From: CAZELM01 sp964512995
GTDB lineage: Bacteria > CSSED10-310
Reading direction: 5' to 3'
NCBI GenBank assembly: GCA_964512995.1
Contig: CAZELM010000019.1
Span: forward strand, 1 to 64,000
Length of the DNA stretch: 64,000 nt
The position numbers were made by a program, and so were the translations under genes. Numbering within the stretch: the first letter of the stretch is position 1; each line of letters begins with the position of its first letter. The notes beneath the pieces are model-generated. The model searched no databases. It saw only the letters and a program-made list of their open reading frames with translations, and was not told the origin of the DNA. This document shows positions 37,159 through 48,200 of the stretch, in pieces.

Positions 37159-39540
37159 ATGTTTACACATTTGACTGCAACGCGATGTCTGGGAGTGACT
37201 GCAATCTGTGCAGCATGCATCTTGAACACCCATGCCGCGGCTGAGATGAGAGATGGTATGTTTCCATTATTCAATGCAAGGATTGATACTGCCAGGCTGA
37301 GTTTCCCAATTTTCGTATCCAGCGGAGAGGTTAATGGAGATGAAAATCAGGATTTAGCCGTAATTGAATCTGCGAGAGATACTATATCAATCCTTCTCGG
37401 CAATGGAAACGCTGGATTTCAACCAGCGATCACTTTTGGCACTGGAGAATATTCCTCATCCGTGGCTATCGGGGACTTAAATGGGGATTGCAATGCCGAT
37501 CTGGCCATCGGTAGTTATTATAACTATCCTATCTCAATCTTTCTTGGAAATGGAGATGGCACATTCCAGGCAGGCGTCAATTACGAAGCAGGCTCCAGTC
37601 CCCTTTTCGTATCCATTGCGGAGTTCAATAACGATAGCAATCAAGATTTGGCAGTGATTAACTTTGGAAGCGATAATATATCCATTCTATTTGGTAATGG
37701 AGACGGGACATTCCAGGCAGCGGTCCACTACGCAACTGGTGAAAATCCCATGTCTGTATCTATCGGGCTGTTTAATGATGATGGAAATCAGGATTTAGCT
37801 GTAGCGAATAGTGGAAACGACACTGTGTCCATTTTGCTTGGCAATGGAGATGGGACATTCCAGACAGCAATCAATTATGACACAGGAACTTATCCAGTTT
37901 CCATATCCATCGGGGAGTTTAACGGAGATGGCAATCAGGATTTGGCCGTCGCTAACTATGAGAGTTATAATTTCTCAATTTTTCTCGGTAACGGAAGAGG
38001 GGAATTTCTTCCAGCGGTTAATTATAGCCTTGGGGAACAACCATATGCCATAACTATCGGTGAGTTTAATCGAGACGGGAATCAGGATATCGCAGTGGTG
38101 AGCTATAACAGTAATAATATATCCATTCTCCTCGGCAACGGAAGCGGCGAATTTCTACCAGTAGTCAATTACGATGCAGGATATGATCCATATAATATAT
38201 CCATCGGCGAGTTTAATGGTGACGGTACTCAAGATTTAGCCGTGGCGAATTATAGCAGCTATAATGTCTCAATCCTTCTCGGTAACGGAAACGGTGGATT
38301 CCTGACAGCAACGAATTACAGCGCAGGACTTGATCCAGGCTCGGTAGCCATCGGGGAGTTTAACGGCGACCGAAATCAGGATTTAGTCGTAACAAATAAT
38401 TTTGGATACAATGTTTTAATTTTTTTGGGTAATGGTGATGGGATATTCCGGTCTGCGATTTATCAGAACGTAGGCCGCCATCCCAACTCTGTAGCCATCG
38501 GGGAGTTTGATGGCGATGGATATCAGGATCTGGTTGTAGGACTTGCGGTTGACTACAATGTTTCAATTCTTCTGGGTAATGGCGACGGAACATTCCAGAC
38601 TGCGGTCAATTACGGAGTTGCAGGTGATATCAATTCCATATCAATCGGGGAGTTTAATGGCGATGGATATCAGGATTTAGCTGCAGCGATTAATTATTTT
38701 TATGTCTCAGTTCTTCTCGGCAATGGAGATGGGACATTCCAGACTGCCATCACTTTTGAAGCAGGGTGGCATCCCAGAGATATATCCGTTGGCGAGTTTG
38801 ATCGAGATGGTAATCAGGATTTAGCCGTAGCGAATCTGAACAGCGAAGTTACCATCCTGCTTGGCAATGGAAACGGAACATTCCAGACACCGGTCAGTTA
38901 TAGCACCGGGAATAGGCCATCCTCTTTATTCATCGGCAAGCTCAATCGCGATGGATATCAGGATTTGGCTGTAACAAACGGGAGCAGCAGCACTGTGTCT
39001 ATCCTGCTCGGCAATGGAAACGGAACATTCCAGGCACCAGTCAGTTACGGTACTGGGATAACTCCCTCGTCCGTATCCATTGGAGATTTCAATGGAGATC
39101 GATACCCAGATTTAGCTGTCGCAAACTGGGAAAGCGACAACATGTCCATCCTGCTCGGCAATGGAGATGGCACATTCCAGACTGCGGTCTACTACGGTGC
39201 AGGGAATGCTCCTCGATCACTGGTCGTCGGGGAGTTCAATGGAGACCAAAAACCAGATGTAGCCGTTGTAAACAATGAAAGCGACAATATTTCAATTTTT
39301 ATCAACCGCTGCCATTCAACTCAGTCTTGTGTCTACGATGGAGATGTTGATGGAAGTGGTGAGGTTACAGTAACTGACGCTCAGACGGCTTTTGGAATTG
39401 TACTGGGCTTCGGAACTCCGACACCCGAAGAATTATGTTCTGCCGATTGCAATGGCAATGGAATCATTACAGCCGCAGATGCCCAATCGATCTTCTCAAC
39501 TGCTTTGGGATCGGGACATTGTATCGATCCACTCGAATAA
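37159..39540 (+). CDS. Secreted 14-repeat VCBS/FG-GAP beta-propeller protein with dockerin-like tail
   Basis: 793 residues. After a signal peptide (about 1-27, LGVTAICAACILNTHAAA), fourteen tandem repeats of about 49 residues fill positions 40-725. Each has the pattern S-I-G-E-F-N-G-D-G-x-Q-D-L-A-V, an Asp-rich calcium loop, then S-I-L-L-G-N-G-D-G-T-F-Q. Fourteen repeats would fit two seven-bladed propellers. The last 70 residues form the dockerin-like module with loops DVDGSGEV and DCNGNGII and a final CIDPLE. AAAAGGAGG lies 6 bases before ATG 37159; a start at 37138 is possible. Likely a surface or extracellular binding protein, possibly integrin-like. Confidence 0.85.
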   Translation: MFTHLTATRCLGVTAICAACILNTHAAAEMRDGMFPLFNARIDTARLSFPIFVSSGEVNGDENQDLAVIESARDTISILLGNGNAGFQPAITFGTGEYSSSVAIGDLNGDCNADLAIGSYYNYPISIFLGNGDGTFQAGVNYEAGSSPLFVSIAEFNNDSNQDLAVINFGSDNISILFGNGDGTFQAAVHYATGENPMSVSIGLFNDDGNQDLAVANSGNDTVSILLGNGDGTFQTAINYDTGTYPVSISIGEFNGDGNQDLAVANYESYNFSIFLGNGRGEFLPAVNYSLGEQPYAITIGEFNRDGNQDIAVVSYNSNNISILLGNGSGEFLPVVNYDAGYDPYNISIGEFNGDGTQDLAVANYSSYNVSILLGNGNGGFLTATNYSAGLDPGSVAIGEFNGDRNQDLVVTNNFGYNVLIFLGNGDGIFRSAIYQNVGRHPNSVAIGEFDGDGYQDLVVGLAVDYNVSILLGNGDGTFQTAVNYGVAGDINSISIGEFNGDGYQDLAAAINYFYVSVLLGNGDGTFQTAITFEAGWHPRDISVGEFDRDGNQDLAVANLNSEVTILLGNGNGTFQTPVSYSTGNRPSSLFIGKLNRDGYQDLAVTNGSSSTVSILLGNGNGTFQAPVSYGTGITPSSVSIGDFNGDRYPDLAVANWESDNMSILLGNGDGTFQTAVYYGAGNAPRSLVVGEFNGDQKPDVAVVNNESDNISIFINRCHSTQSCVYDGDVDGSGEVTVTDAQTAFGIVLGFGTPTPEELCSADCNGNGIITAADAQSIFSTALGSGHCIDPLE

Positions 39541-39553
39541 ACCACCCTTTTCT

Positions 39554-39583
39554 GTTACCTTTCAGCATGGTATCATTTTTTTC
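39554..39583 (+). terminator. Possible terminator after the VCBS gene
   Basis: GTTACC (39554-39559) and GGTATC (39569-39574) form a short stem with one mismatch, followed by ATTTTTTTC. It sits 14 bases after the stop codon. The stem is weak. Confidence 0.4.
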
Positions 39584-39698
39584 TGTTGTGTGACCATGCG
39601 TTACAGTACAAAGATCATAGAATTTTTTTCGTTGTAAGCCGGAAAACGATCAATGGACTCATCCGGTTTCCGGTAGCAACGGTCCGGAGGATCCTGCA

Positions 39699-40031
39699 AT
39701 GAAACCGACGACGCAGTATATCTATCGTCTTCAACCGGCCCGGGTTGGGATGGTAACGGGAGATCCGACCGAACATGAAATACGAATCATTGGGGAACAT
39801 GTGGCTTATCTGGAGCAGTTGCTGGCAGACGGTACATTGATTATGGCAGGCCGGTCATTGAACAACGATGAGTGTACATTCGGAATCGTGATTCTGATTG
39901 CTGACTCCGAACAATCCGCTCTCAGCGTGATGCAACAGGATCCGGCTGTCAGTCAGGGTATCATGACCGGGGAGCTATTCCCATTCCATGTCGCATTCTG
40001 GTCATCAACAAAATCACTGCTCGATGGATGA
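39699..40031 (+). CDS. YciI-like small protein
   Basis: 110 residues with the ferredoxin-like YciI/YCII-related fold: HVAYLEQLLADGTLIMAG and a DPAVSQGIMTGELFPFHVAFW segment match the family. Members are small, usually dimeric, with an Asp-His pair of unclear role. GGAGG is about 8 bases before the ATG. It lies between two secreted-protein genes and has no obvious link to them. No function is assigned. Confidence 0.75.
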   Translation: MKPTTQYIYRLQPARVGMVTGDPTEHEIRIIGEHVAYLEQLLADGTLIMAGRSLNNDECTFGIVILIADSEQSALSVMQQDPAVSQGIMTGELFPFHVAFWSSTKSLLDG

Positions 40032-40254
40032 AGGGACTTACACTGCATACGAGTAGTCCTGCTGGCTGGGGGCGTTTATTTGCACCAACCAGCCAATCCT
40101 GGTCAGCGAATGAAACCGAATGGGAATATGTTACTGAAAAAGATCGAAACATTACTTGGCAGCGAGCATCTATCCAGGAACGATCCCAGCCATTGAACCG
40201 GGTGATTCCCCGGATGATTTTATTACACGAAAACCCAAGGAAGAGAGGAATTCG

Positions 40255-43206
40255 ATGAAATGGATTGGCATAATCTTATGTTTTTGTCTGATCGTCATGC
40301 CGACATTCGGCAGCATCATCATGGTACCCGATGAACAGCCCAATATTCAGGCAGGCATTGATGCCGCATTCAACAATGACACGGTCTTGATATCAGATGG
40401 GATATATACCGGTACCGGCAATACCAATCTTCAGTTCTTCGGCAAGGCAATCCGGGTGATGTCGGAGCATGGCCCGGACGTTTGTATCATTGATGGAGAA
40501 GGTACCGAACAGGGATTCCGGTTTGACCATGGGGAAAGCAAGTTCTCCGTGTTATCTGGAGTGACCATTCGGAACTGTATATCGGACCGGGGTGGTGCCA
40601 TATTCTGTGCCAACGCTTCTCCATCGATTTCTCAATGTATCATTGAAAACAATATCGCCCAATATGGTGGAGGCATCTATAGTGAGCTTCAGGCGCCATT
40701 CATCTCTTTCAGTACAATCCGGGACAACACGGCATCGGATGCTGGAGGCGGTATCTATTGTTCGAGAATCGCTACAATGCAGATATCCACGAATCTCATC
40801 ACAGAAAACACGGCCGGGACTTCATCCATCGCCGGGATAGGGGGAGGGATTTATCTGGAGCAGATAACAGAATCGGTGAGTTTCTTCAACAACACCATCG
40901 ATAACAACCACGCGCAGGGTTCTCCAGGCAATCCCGGTATGGGCGGTGGCATTGCCGCACACCATATCAATTCAACCACCATCCAGAACTGTATCCTGTC
41001 GAATAATACTGCAGAGCAAGGAGCTGGTCTCCACATGTCTGACTGCACCGCAAAATCCCTCGTCTACTCTGATATCTTCAACAATGCACTGGATGGCATC
41101 AGCCCGGATGTCACGTGTATCGATACAGCTCCCTTATTTGTATCCGGAATATTGGGAAATTATTATTTGAGTCACATTGATGCGGATCAAGCAATAGACA
41201 GTCCATGTGTGAACGCGGGCCAACCGGACTCATCCACTATGTGTTTCAGTTACACCGGATCGAATATATGCCTGAATCAGACAACCACACGGACTGATCA
41301 TGTGGCGGATCTCGGGTTATCCGATATCGGATTCCACTATCTGCCTTTCGAATCGCAGCCATTCACGCCCACCCCCCTTCCAACCCCGACATCAAGCCCC
41401 ACCTCGATCCCCACATCCGGCGCCGCACAATTTTGGGGAGTTCATTATACGGCTTGGGAACCGGGATTACTCCCGGAGTCCAGTTGTTGGAAACCACTCC
41501 ATGATGGGATATCCGAAGCGATTGAATCGGCTGAAATCTGCAGTGAACATCCGGCATCCGGATCCTGTGCATTGTGTTGTGACTTTCATCTGATGGGTCA
41601 GCCTTCTCAGAATGCATCCGGAGAAGTCATGGTTGATCTGCTGTATTGCCCGCCGGTTTGTGATCTCTCATCCTGCATTGATGCGCCCATCGACCTCTCG
41701 GGAACCGATGTTTCAGTAACCGTCCACTGTCCAACCGGTCTCGGTGGTGCTCCCGACGCGGAAAATTTCCTGCAACTTTTTGCCAAGGATATCCATGGTG
41801 AGTATCACCTGGGAGTGGCAGTGAATGCACGGCAAGGCGGCATCTATCAACTCCACCTGAACGACAAAAATCGATCTTCAGCCGACCTGACCCGTATCCG
41901 ATATCTGGGTGTGAAGATCGGAGCTAACGCCAATTGGGCGGGAGAAGTTAGGGGTTCACTCACGATCGATGACATCGATTGGATGGCTTCGGATGAGGAT
42001 GCATGTCACCCGAAATATGGATTTGAAACAACTGCATGCACAGGATTCAACGAGATGTTAGAAGCCAATATCGGTGCGGTGTCACTGGTGGTCACCTGGT
42101 ATATGGAAACGGCTTGCTCAAACGAAATCCAGGATATCCCGGCCATGCGTCCCAGTGATGTGGAGTTGATCGAGACGATCAACCGGATGCCGACCGGTAC
42201 AAAAACAATGCTCAAACCCCATGTTGACGTTCTTTCGGAATGTCCGACTCCATGTACAACATCGGATCTCTGGAGAGGTCATATCTGTCCGGCGGATGTT
42301 GAATTGTGGTTCCAGAGCTATTCCGACTTCATTCTCCATTATGCCCAACTGGCAGAACAAAACAGTGTGGATATGTTGTGTATCGGGACTGAGTTGCAAA
42401 GCATGACGAATTTAGCCAATATCCCCCGATGGGCTGTTTTGACTCAGCAGATTCGAGAGGTGTATTCGGGATATCTGACATATGCTGCGAACTGGACGGA
42501 ATACCGCTTCATTGAACATTCATTCTGGTTTCCTCTGGATTATGCCGGAATCAACGCATTCTTTCCCCTGTCTGCCAGTATCGATCCGCCCATGAATGAA
42601 ATTCGACTCGCATGGATGAGCAATAAGCAGAAAATCGAAAGTTGGCATTCAGATATTCAAAAACCGGTTCTGTTTACGGAGATTGGTTATGGCAGTCATG
42701 ATTATGCGGCTGCCGAACCATCGGAAGTATGTTTTCCGGATTGCCCTCACAATCCCAACTGCGATCTCCAACGCCGATGTGCGGAAGCCGCACTGCTCGA
42801 ATTCAGCAACTACCCGTGGTTTTGCGGACTTTTCTGGTGGAACTGGAATCCAATGGGGGATTTTGGTGGTTGTTGTGATACATCCCACTCGCCACAACAT
42901 AAACCAGTTATGGGTGTGTTTTCTGACTATTTCCCGACATTCACACCGACTCCAGATGCCACATCCACACCAACACCATCACCGACACCATCATGTTTCC
43001 ATCATGGAGATGTGACCCTGGATGGCTCGGTAACGGCCGGAGACGCTCAGCTTTCGTTCTGGATTGCCATGGGTCTTTATACGCCGACACATCAGGAGTT
43101 CTGCGCTGCGGATTGTACCGGCGATGATTCGGTAACCGCAGGAGATGCACAGTTGGTTTTCTACCGGGCGATGAGTCTCGGATCGTGTGTGGATCCTCTG
43201 GAATAA
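40255..43206 (+). CDS. Secreted beta-helix / GH113-like glycosidase fusion with dockerin-like tail
   Basis: 983 residues. A signal peptide (1-19) is followed by a right-handed beta-helix (about 20-350; GGAIFCANASPSISQCIIENN-type coils with GGGIY repeats), a Thr-Pro linker, a beta-sandwich resembling a carbohydrate-binding module (about 385-585), and a TIM barrel resembling GH113 mannanases (about 590-890). Likely catalytic acids are E713 in CIGTELQS and E809 in LFTEIGYGS; LTYAANWTEY and LDYAGINAFFPL fit that family. A second linker precedes the dockerin-like module (last 65 residues, ending CVDPLE). The start at 40255 has GAGG 7 bases upstream and gives the signal peptide; in-frame codons before it are not supported. 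Probable extracellular polysaccharide hydrolase. Confidence 0.75.
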   Translation: MKWIGIILCFCLIVMPTFGSIIMVPDEQPNIQAGIDAAFNNDTVLISDGIYTGTGNTNLQFFGKAIRVMSEHGPDVCIIDGEGTEQGFRFDHGESKFSVLSGVTIRNCISDRGGAIFCANASPSISQCIIENNIAQYGGGIYSELQAPFISFSTIRDNTASDAGGGIYCSRIATMQISTNLITENTAGTSSIAGIGGGIYLEQITESVSFFNNTIDNNHAQGSPGNPGMGGGIAAHHINSTTIQNCILSNNTAEQGAGLHMSDCTAKSLVYSDIFNNALDGISPDVTCIDTAPLFVSGILGNYYLSHIDADQAIDSPCVNAGQPDSSTMCFSYTGSNICLNQTTTRTDHVADLGLSDIGFHYLPFESQPFTPTPLPTPTSSPTSIPTSGAAQFWGVHYTAWEPGLLPESSCWKPLHDGISEAIESAEICSEHPASGSCALCCDFHLMGQPSQNASGEVMVDLLYCPPVCDLSSCIDAPIDLSGTDVSVTVHCPTGLGGAPDAENFLQLFAKDIHGEYHLGVAVNARQGGIYQLHLNDKNRSSADLTRIRYLGVKIGANANWAGEVRGSLTIDDIDWMASDEDACHPKYGFETTACTGFNEMLEANIGAVSLVVTWYMETACSNEIQDIPAMRPSDVELIETINRMPTGTKTMLKPHVDVLSECPTPCTTSDLWRGHICPADVELWFQSYSDFILHYAQLAEQNSVDMLCIGTELQSMTNLANIPRWAVLTQQIREVYSGYLTYAANWTEYRFIEHSFWFPLDYAGINAFFPLSASIDPPMNEIRLAWMSNKQKIESWHSDIQKPVLFTEIGYGSHDYAAAEPSEVCFPDCPHNPNCDLQRRCAEAALLEFSNYPWFCGLFWWNWNPMGDFGGCCDTSHSPQHKPVMGVFSDYFPTFTPTPDATSTPTPSPTPSCFHHGDVTLDGSVTAGDAQLSFWIAMGLYTPTHQEFCAADCTGDDSVTAGDAQLVFYRAMSLGSCVDPLE

Positions 43207-43278
43207 GACCGTTTTCGTATTCCAAAATTGCGATCAAACGCGCAGTCAGAAGGCTCCTGGATCGAAATCAAGTGCGTT

Positions 43279-44544
43279 TCAGTCTGTCAGATAATAAGCT
43301 TGAAGGATCTGCTGAAACTCCGATTCCGTAACGATCGGGGCCGGTACATTCTGACCCGACATGAGATTGAATATATCCCATTGATACGTCTTGTATGTCC
43401 GTGAGTTGAAATCGTAGATATCGCGATAGCGATCCCGGAAGCCGATAACATGGCCGAACTCATGCGCAGCGGTTTCGGGATCGACATGATAACTCAGTTC
43501 CGTGTCAGACAGCCAGGTTTCCGTTTCGGCTGCGCCACCGATACGGATACGAATACGCTCCGTATCTTCCGAACGAATGGCTTCAGAGATCCGCACTTCA
43601 ACGCTCATACGAAACGGAATACCTTGAACATACCCGGACCAGTATTTTTCGATTCCATTGCGAATGATATCTGCGACCGATTGCCGAGCGCCCTCACCAA
43701 ATAGCTCCATCAACACCACGCAGTGGTATCCTTCGGAAGTCAATGTAACGGACATTCCCGCTTTTTTTTGAAGTTTTCCATCATAGTACCAATCGTATAC
43801 CGTCTGCTTGGCTTTCAGACAGGCCGATATCGTCTCATGATCACTGGGAATCACATGATAAAGATCCTGAAGTATGGATGGATCCGGAGATGAGGTTTCC
43901 AGATAAGCCCGAAGCAATTCGATTTCCTGTTGAAGTTGTCTGGGAGAGGCATCTTCCAGCAGCCACGGGCCTTTCCGGCACCATTCATCCCAGTTTTTCA
44001 GCCGCTGGAGATAATGTCGGTGAAGTGAGATCGTATCATTGATCCGTTCTTCCGTATCCCGTAACCGGGTTGTTTCCTCTATAGGGGTATTTCCATCCGG
44101 ATATTTCAATTGAGTTTCCCGAATGGAGATGGAAAATGTCTGTATCCAATTCGCCAATACACTGCAAATCTGATCTTGAAGGATTGACCACCCGAATTCA
44201 TTGGTTTTGATCCATCCGGTATTCTGCCATTCCTCAATCTCGGCGACGGTGTAGGTTTTTTTATACTTCGCAGCCGTGAAAGCTGGAGGAGCGGTATAAC
44301 CTTTCATTTTCTGGAGGATCCGGTGATTCGCCGCCATATTTTCCGCTGCACAATCCAACTCACGATCCAGGCGAACCGCCAGCACATCGTTGGAAAAATG
44401 GATATCGATCAGAAAAGGATCAATCGGGAAAACTGTGGCAAAGGCAGGAGCATCGGTGAACAGCAGACATAGCACGATGATTCGTTTGACATGACAGTTC
44501 CGATCCGGAAAATATACTATCCATGAAAATGGAACCCGACTCAT
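43279..44544 (-). CDS. Secreted metzincin-type metalloprotease
   Basis: 421 residues. The zinc motif HExxHxxGxxD is at H361, E362, H365, D371 (HEFGHVIGFRDRY), with a Met-turn candidate M395 in IFNLMSG. An Asp as third ligand is the pattern of snapalysin-like and some M43-like metzincins. The motif is close to the C terminus, leaving about 340 residues of mostly helical sequence before it, perhaps an inhibitory or sensor region. A hydrophobic segment at about 20-35 (IIVLCLLFTDAPAFA) may be a signal peptide with a long n-region. AGGA before the ATG is weak. It is convergent to the glycosidase gene. It shares a zinc-motif class, but no wider similarity that I see, with the protein at 147-1001. 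Confidence 0.7.
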   Translation of the reverse strand: MSRVPFSWIVYFPDRNCHVKRIIVLCLLFTDAPAFATVFPIDPFLIDIHFSNDVLAVRLDRELDCAAENMAANHRILQKMKGYTAPPAFTAAKYKKTYTVAEIEEWQNTGWIKTNEFGWSILQDQICSVLANWIQTFSISIRETQLKYPDGNTPIEETTRLRDTEERINDTISLHRHYLQRLKNWDEWCRKGPWLLEDASPRQLQQEIELLRAYLETSSPDPSILQDLYHVIPSDHETISACLKAKQTVYDWYYDGKLQKKAGMSVTLTSEGYHCVVLMELFGEGARQSVADIIRNGIEKYWSGYVQGIPFRMSVEVRISEAIRSEDTERIRIRIGGAAETETWLSDTELSYHVDPETAAHEFGHVIGFRDRYRDIYDFNSRTYKTYQWDIFNLMSGQNVPAPIVTESEFQQILQAYYLTD

Positions 44545-44812
44545 ATTTCATCCTGTATGGTGATTACAGTCTGGCGATAACCCAACCTCTGTATCGATCA
44601 TCGGCGCGGTGTCAGAATCGACCGAAGGATTCCACAACACACCTTCCACCGGCGAAATCATACCACGGCATCAAATAAATCGAAAAGATATATGGGGCAG
44701 GTTTCCGCATGATCTTGTGATTGACATTTTTTCCCTGATAATGGATGATGATGGATATGGGAGCTGCATAGATCTATCTAAGATGAACGCACTGAAAAGA
44801 AAGGAAATCCGC

Positions 44813-45022
44813 ATGAAATATGGAGCAAGAAACAACATATCTGCGAAAGTGATCTCGATAAAAAAAGACGAAATCATGTCTTTGATAAAATTTGAGATCA
44901 CCGGTCTGTCGGAGATGGCATCTGTGATCACTTCGGAATCCGTAGAAGATCTGGAACTCCAGGTTGGCGATGAAGTCCAACTGATCATCAAAGCGATCCA
45001 TGTTCTGCCCGCCAAGAAATGA
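44813..45022 (+). CDS. Molbindin (Mop/TOBE domain protein)
   Basis: 69 residues, a single Mop domain: MKYGARNNISAKVISIKKD, then a hydrophobic strand and ITSESVEDLELQVGDEVQLIIKA, which is the oxyanion-binding loop pattern. Molbindins bind molybdate or tungstate as hexamers. AAAGGAA lies 8 bases before this ATG; an in-frame start at 44609 adds 68 unrelated residues and lacks a ribosome site. No molybdate transporter genes are nearby. Confidence 0.8.
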   Translation: MKYGARNNISAKVISIKKDEIMSLIKFEITGLSEMASVITSESVEDLELQVGDEVQLIIKAIHVLPAKK

Positions 45023-45278
45023 ACTTTCACATTTCTTGGTTTGCTCTTCACCACGGAAGGTGACTTTCCCGGTTCATCGTTTTTCCATGTCTCTTCCTTG
45101 AATCTGGGCGAGATCAAATGATTTTGCGTTACACTCTCAAGGGAGATGGTTTTGTGTGATCAACTCACAGGACCTGCTTAACCTGAATTGAAAGAATCCG
45201 GACCGATTGTCGTCAGTTCCAATATGAATATCACAGCAAATCATCAGGATTGACTGCGTTACTCTGGAGGAGAGTTTT

Positions 45279-48200
45279 GTGGAATACCTGTACGATGCTC
45301 TGACTCACATGATGACTCTCCCCATCAAAGTGTTTCATTATCAAATTATCAAAAGGCATCCGGAGTTGTTACACGAACCAGGCTCAATCGTACTGGAAGA
45401 GCTGCGGTCAAAAGCGATCAAATGCATTTCCAGCAGCTCTCTGAAAGCACTCTCTCGATTATATGCATTGAAGGACTTGTTGGAGAGATGCCGGTCGATG
45501 GGCGTTCTGAGAGGAATATTCGGAGCCGGAGAAACAAAGATACTCCCACAGATGCTGAAATATCCTGCGGACATCGAAAAACGACTCTATGATATATTTG
45601 CTACTGATCAATCACGGGATATCGATGAGCGAATTTCGTACATTGAGGGCATTCTGCTGCGACTGGATATAAACTATCACAGATTGTTATGGATCGAGTT
45701 GCATCAGCACATTGCGTTATTGCTTCTTCAACGTCTGGACCGAACCCAAACACAGAGTTTTGACGACGCCATTCGATTATGTAACTTGATACTGCAATGG
45801 TGTCCGGTGACCTTCAGCCCATATATCTGGGCGGATGTGAAAGAAATCCATGCTTATGCGCTCCAAAATATCCAGATTGGTATCCGTGTCGAAAATATCG
45901 AAAAATCACTCGCGATTCTCAATGATATTCTGATGGTTCGAACAAAGGGCTCGCTTCCTTTGGAGTGGGCTCGGACGATGATACTGCTCGGTAATGGCTA
46001 TCAGATACGCCAGCAAGGTTCCCCCTCTGAAAACCTGGACGCTGCGATCAAGGCGTATCATGATGCATTGACTGTTTTCACGCGGGAAACGATGCCTTAT
46101 GAGTGGGTATCGGGAATGATCAGTCTCGGCTCTATATATATCTATCACCCCAAGCAAGGGCGTCCCGAAGATCTGGAACTGGGGATTTCAATTTTCGAGA
46201 AAATACTGACAGTTCTTACTCCGGAAATGGACGCCAATGAATATGCTCGAGCTCTGTTTTGTATTGGAGAAGCCTATCAGAAATGGCAGGCCGGTGATCT
46301 CGCAAATATCCGGGAACGCTCCATCCGGGCGTATCATACAGCCCTGAAGGTCTGTCCCAAAGAGACAGCTCCCGTGAATTGGGCACGAATAAAAAGTCGG
46401 CTGGCCACGGCCTATACCAAACGACTGATCGGTGACCGTGCCGAGAATATTGAAATTGCCATTGCATTGTATCAGGAAGCATTGGAAATCAGAGACCGGA
46501 GAACAATGCAGGTTGACTGGGCCAGCACGACCAATGATTTGGCTAATGCGTATTATTTCCGGGAACGCGGGGAGAGAGCAGACAATATCGAAAAAGCCAT
46601 CGAATTGTATCACAAGACGCTCACTGTACGAACACTCCGGTCCACACCCGATGACTGGGCATCTACGATGCATAATCTGGGTGTCGCATATCGAGAAAGA
46701 AACTACGGCTCCCGAAAGGAAAATCTTTTAAAAGCAATCGAATGTTTCAATAACGCGTTGAATGTAAGACAAAGGGATTCCGCACCGGATCACTGGGTGT
46801 ACACAAAATACAATCTGATTCTGGCCAATTATGCCTACCATCAGAAAAGTCCTGATATAACCGCCCAATGTATTGACGAACTGGAGGAATGTCTCGGCGT
46901 ATTGGCTCGGTTTGTTTTTCCAATCCGCAGGATAAACATGCTACGCGATCTTGCTGATCTTCTGATGGCAAATGAAAACTGGGAGAAAGCCGCTGCCGTT
47001 TTTGAAGAAATTCATGAAATAAACATCATACTAAAAGCACGCGAATTAACCGTGGAATCCCAGTCCGACCGTATCAGAAGAACAGACAAGATTTATGCTG
47101 CCGCAGCGTATTGCTATGATCGGCTGGGACGATTCGATCAGTCGATCTGCTGGCTGGAAAGAGGGAAAACGCAGGTATTACGGGATCGAACAGCCAAAGA
47201 TCAAGCATTGTTCCACAAGTTACGACATGAAGATTCGATGCAATATCGTATGATATTAAAGAAGTTATCGTTTTTAAATGCCCAGATCGATCGAACGGAT
47301 TATTTCGTTCATATTTCCGATATGATCAAACAAGCCCAGAACGAGCTGACCGCACTTACTGCACATATCCGGCAATATCTTCCGGATTTCCTGTCATCCG
47401 GAATGGATTACAGCAATATCAAGAATCTGCTCGCGATCGATGGAGCCAAAGCTTTTATCATATTTAACATCACATCATATGGATCATCGGTTTCGATTCT
47501 GGCTGGAAAACCCGACGATCCCATTGAACGAACCTTCTTTTTAAATCACTTTACGGAGATGTCATTGAAAGAGATTCTGGAACGATGGGGGAATGCGCAT
47601 CGTGTGTTGGCGAATGAATTTCGAACGTGTTCGGGGATTACGGATCTCGATTTCGGGCGATCGGTCGAAATCAAAGAGTGCGCGATACTGGCGTGGCAGA
47701 ACACGGTTACGAAACTGCTTCAGGAACTCTATGCAATGTTGTTCGTTCCAATCCGGCATGTTCTCGAAACCCTGAAACCCAAACAACTTGTCCTGATCAC
47801 GCACCATGCGCTACATATTCTTCCGCTGTATCTGATTCCACTGGCTGGATATGGCAAGAAACAGTATCTGATCGATTTCTATGAAGTCATTCAGGCTCCC
47901 TCTTTTCATTTCCTGCAATCAGCGCATCCATCTTCTGGCAGCTCCTATCGGTCTTTCATGGGTATAGGTAATCCGATCGGAGATCTCCCGGGAGCGGACT
48001 TGGAAATCGAAATTGCATCGACATTTTTCAGGGAAGCCGAAATCATTGCCGGAGAAAATGCCACGATTTCTGTGATAAAGAAAAAAGCACCTGCATTTGA
48101 TATCCTTCATCTTGCCTGTCACGGTGTTCCGGATCTGATCGATATCAACAATTCTTATCTGTTGTTGGCTGCGGAGAATACTGAACAACGACCGATCAGT

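Noticed and set aside
40028..40258. 76-codon frame overlapping the end of the YciI-like gene
   Set aside because: The start overlaps a stop, but the translation resembles nothing and the next gene has its own ribosome site within it.
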